From Clostridia bacterium (GTDB lineage: Bacteria > Bacillota > Clostridia > Acetivibrionales > DSM-2933): a stretch of DNA of 53,489 nt. Where the stretch lies: assembly GCA_026416815.1 (NCBI GenBank), contig JAOAEJ010000066.1, forward strand, positions 1 through 53,489, read 5' to 3'. Shown here one piece after another: positions 1 to 6,191 of the stretch. The notes beneath the pieces were generated by a model. It was not told where the DNA came from and did not search any database. It worked only from the letters and a program-made list of their open reading frames with translations. Positions within the stretch are counted from its first letter, which is position 1, and every line of letters starts with the position of its first letter. A program made the position numbers and the translations under genes.

Positions 1-19
1 CTTAAAAAGTTAATAAATT

Positions 20-135
20 TCTGGTGGTTATTACGAGAAGGTCACACCCGTTCCCATACCGAACACGGCAGTTAAGCTTCTCAGTGCCGATGATACTTGG
101 ACGGTCGCGTCCCGGGAAAGTAGGTCTCTGCCAGA
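20..135 (+). rRNA. rrf: 5S ribosomal RNA, copy 1
   Basis: The sequence has the standard bacterial 5S layout: complementary ends (TCTGGTGG / CTGCCAGA), the loop A/B box with CACACCCGTTCCCATACCGAACACGG, and the GATGATACTTGG region. Length is about 116 nt. It differs from the second copy at 9417 by one base near the 3' end (G at 123, A at 9520). Only 19 bases precede it, so it cannot be seen whether a 23S gene lies upstream. Confidence 0.97.
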
Positions 136-144
136 TTTATAATC

Positions 145-179
145 AAGGCTCTATGGTTACACCATAGGGCTTTGTTTTA
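145..179 (+). terminator. Rho-independent terminator after 5S copy 1
   Basis: AAGGCTCTATGG pairs with CCATAGGGCTTT across a five-base loop and is followed by TGTTTTATTT. The second copy at 9540 has a T-to-G change in the 3' arm that keeps pairing as a wobble, which supports a selected hairpin. Confidence 0.85.
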
Positions 180-869
180 TTTAGCCAAGAAAAGTGCATA
201 AAAAGAGCTCATGATGATCTACGCTACAGCTAATGCAAATCCTTACATACCTATAGACAATCTTTCGACTGCCCACAAGCATTACAGAACCTACACTAAC
301 CTTTGCTCGGCTACCAAGGATACCTTAGAAACCTGCTGCAATCTCTCGACTGCAACAAACCTCAAGCAAACTGGAAGTGAGGAATTAGAGGTGAGAGGTT
401 GGAAAACCCCAAACATAACTTCGCTTCTACATTGCCTGCGGAACCCTTAGTAATCTTAGCTCGAATACTATACATCCCTTTTGACCATACTACAATCTTT
501 TGGACTGCAATACAGCCTTACAAGACATATATTATTCTGCTCTCCAGCTAATATTAAGCCAATGACATGACCTAATATTAACCTTTGACCGAATATTATA
601 AAGCCTTTTAAGACCTTATAACATTCTTGGCTCGACCATCACGAACCCTGCCCTATTAATATGGTCCGTATGCTACTTTTAAATACGTGGCAAATCTTTG
701 AATAGTTTAGAATAAAGTATAAACTAATTTGCTTCTAGCAGAACTACATAAGTAAAGGAGTATACATCACCAATCACCTGGGCACTATTTTTTAGAAATT
801 ACTTTCTTTTGAATATAAAAATTTATTGAGGAAAATCTATATTTACAAATCATTTTAGGAGGATACGCC

Positions 870-1037
870 ATGGATGTTAATAACAAGGATAAGGGCGCTT
901 GTATTGTAAGTTTCAATAATGGTAATAAAGAGTGCATTCCGGAGACTACCAAACAGGATTGTGTTGATACATGTGCTAAAACTTCCGGTGCTAATTGTGA
1001 ACTTTCGTCTGAATTAACATGTCCTAGAGGTAAATGA
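870..1037 (+). CDS. Small cysteine-rich peptide (55 aa, six Cys), unknown function
   Basis: A 55-codon frame starts at ATG 870 behind a perfect AGGAGG (857-862) with seven-base spacing, and ends at TGA 1037. The product begins MDVNNKDKGAC and has cysteines at residues 11, 22, 31, 35, 43 and 51, with no signal peptide or membrane segment. It is acidic to neutral and rich in Asn, Thr and Lys. Six cysteines in a short peptide fit a metal-binding protein, a disulfide-rich peptide, or a precursor of a thioether-modified (ranthipeptide/SCIFF-like) peptide, but no maturase gene is nearby. It stands alone between the 5S repeat and a decayed gene. A short hairpin (TAAGGGG/CCCCTTA, about 1043-1062) follows. 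I do not recognise the family. Coding status rests on the strong ribosome binding site and the cysteine pattern. Confidence 0.7.
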   Translation: MDVNNKDKGACIVSFNNGNKECIPETTKQDCVDTCAKTSGANCELSSELTCPRGK

Positions 1038-1098
1038 TTGTGTTAAGGGGTTAAATGCCCCTTAAATAATAAAGGTATATATGTAAAAAAGTAAACTA

Positions 1099-1166
1099 TC
1101 CATCGGGGTATGGCAATGATTCGTGTAAATCGTTGTCTTCCCCTTGTGGACGGGCTTGTTAGCCCC
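1099..1166 (+). ncRNA. Candidate structured RNA element
   Basis: Nested complementary segments are visible. CCA 1100-1102 pairs with TGG 1147-1149, and GGGG 1105-1108 with CCCC 1140-1143. GGCAATGATT 1112-1121 pairs with AATCGTTGTC 1128-1137. A separate hairpin follows (GGGC 1152-1155 with GCCC 1162-1165). No poly-T run follows directly, so it is not a plain terminator. It lies between the cysteine-rich peptide gene and a convergent pseudogene. No known riboswitch class was recognised. Alternatives are a processed 3' UTR or a chance fold. Confidence 0.35.
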
Positions 1167-1274
1167 ATTCTATAAACATATTTTTATCGATGTTAGACAG
1201 TGTTATAAACCTCATGAGAAAAATTTCATTTTATTGTAATTTCATATTTTTAATTTTCCCAAACTCTTTTCTTA

Positions 1275-1548
1275 CTATTTCAACAGACTTTTCGCTCTCT
1301 CAAGTCCTTTCAAGTCTTTTTCAAGTGCTTTTGCAAACTCAATTTTATTTTTAAATAAAGCAATCTCCTTTTCAGCAGGCCCTGTTTGCCTCTCAGTACA
1401 AACTAACTGAACACCTCGAAGTCTTTTAACAAATTCTTGTTTTTCTCAATCGTTTCTGAGTCAGTATTAGCAAAAATTGTTGAGGCACTTATACTTGTAA
1501 CTAATAAAGATACAGCTACAACTGACAATATTGCCTTTTTTTATTCAT
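1275..1548 (-). pseudogene. Frameshifted gene for a small secreted protein
   Basis: On the minus strand an ATG at 1548 follows GGAGG (1556-1560) and opens a signal peptide (AILSVVAVSLLVTSISAS, then FANTDSETIE). Reading requires a +1 shift in the A-run after MNKK and a second shift around codon 45. After that the frame continues through GPAEKEIALFKNKIEFAK and a Lys/Glu/Leu-rich helical tail to TAG at 1275. The intact product would have been about 91 residues, exported and largely helical. Both shifts are one-base events in or near A-runs, so sequencing error is possible, but two in 270 bases favours real decay. Family not recognised. Confidence 0.7.
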
Positions 1549-1670
1549 ACCGTATCCTCCCATTAGGCTATAAAAACAATAATTTTTAGATTAAATTATT
1601 GGCAATATTAAACTATAACCCATACTATGCTTAGGGTATTAGTAAATCATATACTGAACTTTATTAAATA

Positions 1671-1698
1671 TTGACATTGGATCCTAGAAATGTATAAT
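1671..1698 (+). promoter_or_regulatory. Sigma-A type promoter for the LytTR regulator
   Basis: TTGACA (1671-1676), a 16-base spacer and TATAAT (1693-1698) are both perfect consensus hexamers, 36 bases upstream of the start at 1735. This suggests strong basal transcription. Confidence 0.8.
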
Positions 1699-1734
1699 TT
1701 GTATTAATGCAAATTATGTTGGAGAGTAACAACT

Positions 1735-2496
1735 ATGATAAGGGTTATAATACTAGATGATGAAAAACCTGCACTACTGGAACTGGAATACCTGTTAAAA
1801 AAGGAATCCGAGATTGAGGTGGTCGGTACTTACACAGACCCAGTGAAGGCAATTGAAGATATTGAGATAGTAAATCCTGATGCCATATTTTTAGATATCG
1901 ACATGCCTGTAATCAATGGGTTGAATGTAGCCAGAGAAATAGTGTCAATGGGCAAAAAAGTTGAGATTGTATTTATTACTGCTTTCAATGAGTATGCAGT
2001 CAAGGCTTTTGAAGTAAATGCTATTGACTATATATTAAAGCCCATTGTAAAAGATCGCTTGGATAAAGCTATAGACAGGCTCAAGGCTATACAGAAGAAA
2101 AAAACCGATGCGAAAACGGCAATCATGGAGAAGATAAGTACACTCGAGACCTATATAAAGCATCGTCCCGATAAAATCATAGCATGGAATAACGAAGAAA
2201 TTATACTTCTAAAGCGTGACGATGTGCTGTTTTTTGAAACTGATTCAGGAAATACTTTTGCCGTATCAAGACAGGGAAAATTCAGGTGCAAGGAATGCCT
2301 TGACGCATTGGAGGATAGACTTAAGGATGTTGGCTTTTTTAGGTGCCATCGGAGTTTTATAGTAAACTTAAAGCATGTAGTCAAAATTTCGCCAATGTTT
2401 AATAATTATATAATAAAGCTGGAGGGCGATCTATTTGATGTTCCTGTCAGCAGAAATAATATAAAGAGGCTTAAGGATATTCTAGGTATCACATGA
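1735..2496 (+). CDS. LytTR-family response regulator
   Basis: This 253-residue protein has an N-terminal receiver domain (about 1-120) with the acidic pair D8/D9, phospho-acceptor D54 in FLDIDMP, T82 and K102 in ILKP. A LytTR DNA-binding domain follows (about 150-250), with the typical VLFFET and FFRCHRSFIVNL stretches. LytTR regulators bind direct repeats upstream of targets and are usually phosphorylated by LytS/AgrC-type kinases. The hybrid kinase at 6192 ends in exactly such a module and is the natural partner. GGAGAG at 1721 sets the start. The receiver is clearly related to the single-domain receiver at 2674, suggesting local duplication. Confidence 0.93.
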   Translation: MIRVIILDDEKPALLELEYLLKKESEIEVVGTYTDPVKAIEDIEIVNPDAIFLDIDMPVINGLNVAREIVSMGKKVEIVFITAFNEYAVKAFEVNAIDYILKPIVKDRLDKAIDRLKAIQKKKTDAKTAIMEKISTLETYIKHRPDKIIAWNNEEIILLKRDDVLFFETDSGNTFAVSRQGKFRCKECLDALEDRLKDVGFFRCHRSFIVNLKHVVKISPMFNNYIIKLEGDLFDVPVSRNNIKRLKDILGIT

Positions 2497-2524
2497 AAAA
2501 CCAATAGAAACTATTCAACCTTTG

Positions 2525-2550
2525 AAAACGACCATACAGGTCGTTTTTTT
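2525..2550 (+). terminator. Rho-independent terminator after LytTR regulator
   Basis: AAAACGACC and GGTCGTTTTTTT form a tight hairpin with a T-run, 28 bases after the stop codon. Confidence 0.9.
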
Positions 2551-2673
2551 ACATTTTATCGAAAAAAAGAATGTAGCGCACCTAAAGGGTTTATAATGAA
2601 TGGAATATACTTAATATATTCATGTTGTTTTTTATTTACCTTTGTGGAATTGGGAAAAAGGAGCTTTTGCACG

Positions 2674-3039
2674 ATGAAAACTATTCTTATAGATGATGAA
2701 AGGCCGGCTTTGTCTGAATTGGAGCATCTTATATTGTGCAATGGAGATTTGGAGATAGCGGGCAGTTACACAGATCCCATGGAGGCACTAAAGGATATTT
2801 GTTTCAAGAAGCCTGACGTAGTATTTCTGGATGTAGTAATGCCTGGAACCAGCGGACTGTATATGGCTAAAAAAATATTAGAGATAAACAAAGATATTGA
2901 GATAGTATTTGTTTCGGCTTATGAAGAATACGGAGTGGAGGGCTTTGAATTGGGTGTAGCAGATTATATCTTAAAACCTGTTTCCAGTGAGCGGCTTAGT
3001 AAGGCAATACAAAAGGTAATGATGAGAAAAGAAGCATAA
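2674..3039 (+). CDS. Single-domain response regulator (receiver only)
   Basis: I chose ATG 2674 because AAAGGAG lies at 2658-2663 before it; an upstream ATG at 2596 would add 26 hydrophobic residues with no ribosome site. The 121-residue product is a CheY-like receiver with DDE near the N-terminus, phospho-acceptor Asp in FLDVVMPG, a Ser/Ala switch region (FVSAYEEY) and Lys in YILKP. It has no output domain. It resembles the receiver of the LytTR regulator just upstream (shared IDDE-PAL-ELE, YTDP and FLD--MP blocks), so it looks like a duplicate that lost its LytTR part. It may act as a phosphate sink or competitor for the kinase at 6192. Confidence 0.9.
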   Translation: MKTILIDDERPALSELEHLILCNGDLEIAGSYTDPMEALKDICFKKPDVVFLDVVMPGTSGLYMAKKILEINKDIEIVFVSAYEEYGVEGFELGVADYILKPVSSERLSKAIQKVMMRKEA

Positions 3040-3085
3040 CGTAGTAAATATAATTATGATTAATAAATATAATATATATTTCATT

Positions 3086-3120
3086 AAAGAGCTGTGGTTG
3101 CAATCTACCATGGCTCTTTT
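3086..3120 (+). terminator. Terminator after single-domain receiver
   Basis: AAAGAGC(TG)TGGT pairs with ACCATGGCTCTTT around a short loop, ending in a T-run. Confidence 0.8.
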
Positions 3121-3247
3121 CCATTCACTTTTCAAATATATCCATTTAACCCTTAAAAATGACTGCTGGCAGAAAAAGTAGTACAGGATTAAAGATTTAC
3201 TATACAATTGCAAGAGTTGGAACCATTTGTAAAAGGGAGGAATGTTT

Positions 3248-5932
3248 ATGAGAAAGTTTTTTAAACCGGTAATACTAATGCTTATTGTTACATTGCTTTG
3301 TGGTATGATTAACCCCCCAGTTGTTGCGAATGCATCAAGCTCGTCGGATGAATGGAATAATCGTTTGAAGAAAATAACTGTGGCTGCAACAAAGCAAATC
3401 CCAAAAGCTGGTTTTATAGTTAGCCTTTTAATATCAGAATTATGGCCTGATTCAAAACCTAGCGTATGGGATGAGGTGAAAAATCAAACTGCAGCACTTA
3501 TTGACCAAAAAATATTGGCAAAAGAATATGAAGATCGTAAATTGGAAATAGATTCTTTAAGGGATGATTTGAAGCTATACGATAACATGGAAAGTATGAG
3601 TGAGAAGGCTGCTTGGTTGCCTGTATTAATTTCTAAGGCAAATGGATTAGGGACGAAATTTTTAGGATCATCAAATGCTATACATTTAATACAATTTTCT
3701 ATTATTACCGCCGAGATACACCTGACACTACTGAGAGAAAGAGTAATTCTAAGTAAAGAAATGTATGGTTATACTGATACGACCCAATTAGAGAACGACT
3801 TGAAGGCTGCTTACAATAAATACGCTGCTTCCTTCCCTCAAATATTTGAACAATGGAAGACTTGGAGAAGTACTCAGATAGAAGTTAACTATTATTCGGA
3901 AGGATTTATTACTTATTATGCATATGGCAATGTGACAGACCATGTAACTAATGAATATATTCATCACGTAAAAGACAATTGCCCAAGTAACGACTATTAT
4001 AAAGGTGTTTGTGTTGCAACAAAAGAACGTATGCTGAACGACGCAATAGCAAAAATGTTAGCTGAAGTTTATGCACCTGCATTTTATTTTAATAATTATA
4101 TTATAGGAGAAGAGGATAGTTCGCCTATAGTATATAGCGGAATGAATACGCTAACTATGGGTCCTTATAGCAGTGCAACTATCAGCAATACCGATAGTGA
4201 TTGGCAAACAAATGTAGATGATGTGTCAGGTCAAATTAAACAGATGTATATTCGTGAATGGAATTCAATAGATGGAATTCAATTTATCTATACGGATCAT
4301 AATGGGAATTTTACAGGAAACCCCAGTGGAGGGGTACCTAATTATATAAACATAGGAAAAGATAAGTATGCAACAGGTCTAAGAATGCATTTTGCTTATG
4401 GAACTATGTGTGATGTTGAAGGAGTGTTTTCTGATGGATCTACTACAGGTAAACTAGGTAATCGTAGTAATAGGGCAGGTACTTATGTAAAGGCAGAAGT
4501 AGGTGCAGGCTATGAATTGGTAGGCGGCAGTTTTCGTAAAGGATATGGACCATCATCAACACAAGAAATCAGTGTAATTAAATTAAATTTTAAATTTAAT
4601 GGAAATACAATTCCTCAGGATAATATAAATATATCATGTGACGACGCATATGAACTTTATGTTAATGGTATCCTGGTCGGTACAGGAAGTAACTGGAGCA
4701 GCCCTCAGGATTTCCGTAATTTACCGCTTGTATATGGCAAAAATGTAATAGCAGTAAAAGGTATTGACCAGGGTGGCGTAGCAGCGATGGTAGCGGATGC
4801 AACCATCAATGGAAAAAGGATAACTACTAATAATAGTTGGAAAGTAAGTACGACCATGCAAGATGGCTGGAATACAATTAATTATGATGATAGTAAGTGG
4901 AGCAACGCCAAGGATTATGGCCAAGTATATAGTGCGCCTACATGGGGGGCGGGTGTAATTGGATTTTCTTCCGACACACCAGCACACTGGATATGGAGTT
5001 CTAATAACGATGCGGATAATACCGTGTATTTCAGAACTACCATAGATATTCCGCAGAGCAGCATAAAAATAGCATGCGACAACGCATATGAACTTTATAT
5101 CAATGGAATACTGGTAGGTACAGGAAATGACTGGACCACTCCTCAGGATTTCTCAAACTTGCCACTTACTCCTGGCAAAAATGTAATAGCAATAAAAGGT
5201 ATTGACCAGGATGGTGTAGCAGCAATGGTAGCGGATGCAACCATCAATGGAAAAAGACTGGCCACTAATAGAAGTTGGAAAATAAGTACTACTGAGCAGA
5301 GTGGCTGGAACACAGGGAATTTTGATGATAGCAACTGGGAAAAAGCAACCGATTATGGTTCAGCATATGGTGCGTCTACATGGGGGGCGGGTGTAATTGG
5401 ATTTTCTTCCGACACGCCAGCCCGCTGGATATGGAGTGCTAATAATGATACCGATAATACTGTTTATTTCAGAACTACAGTAGACATTCCTCAAGGTAGT
5501 ATAAAAATATCGTGTGATAATGCCTATGAACTGTATGTGAACGGAATGCTGGTAGGGGCAGGGAATGATTGGTACACAACGCAGAACTTCTCCAATTTAC
5601 CGCTTACTAAAGGCAAAAATTTAATAGCAGTAAAAGGTGTGGATCGGGACGGTGTAGCTGCCATGGTAGCAGATGCAACCATCAATGGAAAAAGGATAGC
5701 CACCGATAACAGCTGGAAAGTAAGCACCACTATGCAGGATGGCTGGAGTACCAAATGGTTTAATGACAGCAGTTGGAGCAATGCAACGGATTATGGTTCA
5801 GCGCTTAGTGCGCCAACATGGGCAGCTGGCTTGAGTGGTTTTTCTTCCGATACACCAGCCCATTGGATATGGAGTTCTAATAACGATGCGGATAATACTG
5901 CATATTTCAGAACTACTTTATATATTAAATAA
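3248..5932 (+). CDS. Secreted Cry-delta-endotoxin-like protein with three jelly-roll repeats
   Basis: GGGAGG (3235-3240) sits seven bases before ATG 3248, so this start is preferred to ATG 3242 (one-base spacing). The 894-residue product has a signal peptide (about 1-30). The next part is helical (about 35-290) and shows the layout of the delta-endotoxin N-terminal pore domain: IPKAGFIVSLLISELWP, LIDQKI, and AEIHLTLLRE, which matches the conserved helix around ANLHLLLLRD in Cry toxins. A beta-rich part (about 295-450, with FAYGTMCDVEGVFSDGST) resembles the beta-prism/jacalin-like fold of Cry domain II. The C-terminus is three 146-residue repeats of a galactose-binding-like jelly roll (AYELYVNGILVG, GKNVIAVKG, WIWSSNND). 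Cry toxins normally lack a Sec signal and end in a different domain III. The toxin assignment is by motif recognition and target is unknown. The gene sits alone between a receiver gene and a sensor kinase. Confidence 0.7.
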   Translation: MRKFFKPVILMLIVTLLCGMINPPVVANASSSSDEWNNRLKKITVAATKQIPKAGFIVSLLISELWPDSKPSVWDEVKNQTAALIDQKILAKEYEDRKLEIDSLRDDLKLYDNMESMSEKAAWLPVLISKANGLGTKFLGSSNAIHLIQFSIITAEIHLTLLRERVILSKEMYGYTDTTQLENDLKAAYNKYAASFPQIFEQWKTWRSTQIEVNYYSEGFITYYAYGNVTDHVTNEYIHHVKDNCPSNDYYKGVCVATKERMLNDAIAKMLAEVYAPAFYFNNYIIGEEDSSPIVYSGMNTLTMGPYSSATISNTDSDWQTNVDDVSGQIKQMYIREWNSIDGIQFIYTDHNGNFTGNPSGGVPNYINIGKDKYATGLRMHFAYGTMCDVEGVFSDGSTTGKLGNRSNRAGTYVKAEVGAGYELVGGSFRKGYGPSSTQEISVIKLNFKFNGNTIPQDNINISCDDAYELYVNGILVGTGSNWSSPQDFRNLPLVYGKNVIAVKGIDQGGVAAMVADATINGKRITTNNSWKVSTTMQDGWNTINYDDSKWSNAKDYGQVYSAPTWGAGVIGFSSDTPAHWIWSSNNDADNTVYFRTTIDIPQSSIKIACDNAYELYINGILVGTGNDWTTPQDFSNLPLTPGKNVIAIKGIDQDGVAAMVADATINGKRLATNRSWKISTTEQSGWNTGNFDDSNWEKATDYGSAYGASTWGAGVIGFSSDTPARWIWSANNDTDNTVYFRTTVDIPQGSIKISCDNAYELYVNGMLVGAGNDWYTTQNFSNLPLTKGKNLIAVKGVDRDGVAAMVADATINGKRIATDNSWKVSTTMQDGWSTKWFNDSSWSNATDYGSALSAPTWAAGLSGFSSDTPAHWIWSSNNDADNTAYFRTTLYIK
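4616..5929 (+). repeat. Three in-frame tandem repeats of 438 bp
   Basis: The TGTGAC/TGCGAC/TGTGAT landmark recurs at 4637, 5075 and 5513, an exact 438-bp (146-codon) period. The units are highly similar at both DNA and protein level, so unequal recombination could change repeat number. Each unit encodes one jelly-roll carbohydrate-binding-like domain. Confidence 0.92.
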
Positions 5933-5964
5933 TATACATAAGAACAACTAAAAACTGACCATTT

Positions 5965-6005
5965 CATCAAAGAGCCGTAGTTAAAAATTGCTGCGGCTCT
6001 TTGAT
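5965..6005 (+). terminator. Hairpin terminator after the Cry-like gene
   Basis: ATCAAAGAGCCGTAG pairs with CTGCGGCTCTTTGAT around a ten-base loop. There is no long T-run, but the A- and T-rich arms make it plausible in both directions. Confidence 0.65.
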
Positions 6006-6036
6006 ATTCATATAATAAATCCCCACAACTTGTACT

Positions 6037-6142
6037 TATGGATAACCAAAGTTAAACTTAGTGATTTCCAGTTATGGAATGGGCTGTGATAAGTGCGATT
6101 TGCCTAACTGGATAAAATCACTTTTAACTTTGGTTGTCTATA
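6037..6142 (+). repeat. 106-bp palindromic element, copy A
   Basis: An imperfect inverted repeat running from TATGGATAACCAAAG to CTTTGGTTGTCTATA, with inner arms GTGATTTCCAG and CTGGATAAAATCAC. The same unit occurs at 37447, 42762 and 45330, decayed at 10147, and as a half copy at 20537. In this copy AAAGTTAAA faces TTTAACTTT, whereas copy B has AAACTTAAA facing TTTAAGTTT, a compensating change. It lies in the gap before the hybrid kinase. Confidence 0.88.
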
Positions 6143-6191
6143 ATAAGAAAGATGGTATAATAACTTCATTCAAGGATAAGGGGGATATACC

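Larger units (their letters stand above)
19..694 (+). repeat. Direct repeat copy 1: 5S rRNA plus conserved 3' flank
   Basis: This block is repeated almost base for base at 9416-10093. It holds the 5S gene, its terminator and about 500 bp of flank with no convincing gene. The flank carries recurring TCGACT-like words and an open frame of 79 codons (211-450) that is preserved in the other copy. That frame has no ribosome binding site and very odd composition, so I read it as non-coding. The two copies diverge abruptly after about 694, marking the duplication edge. Confidence 0.9.

Noticed and set aside
211..450. 79-codon frame in the 5S flank, repeated at 9609-9848
   Set aside because: No ribosome binding site, unusual composition and complete dependence on the conserved flank. 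The similarity is explained by duplication of the block rather than by protein selection.
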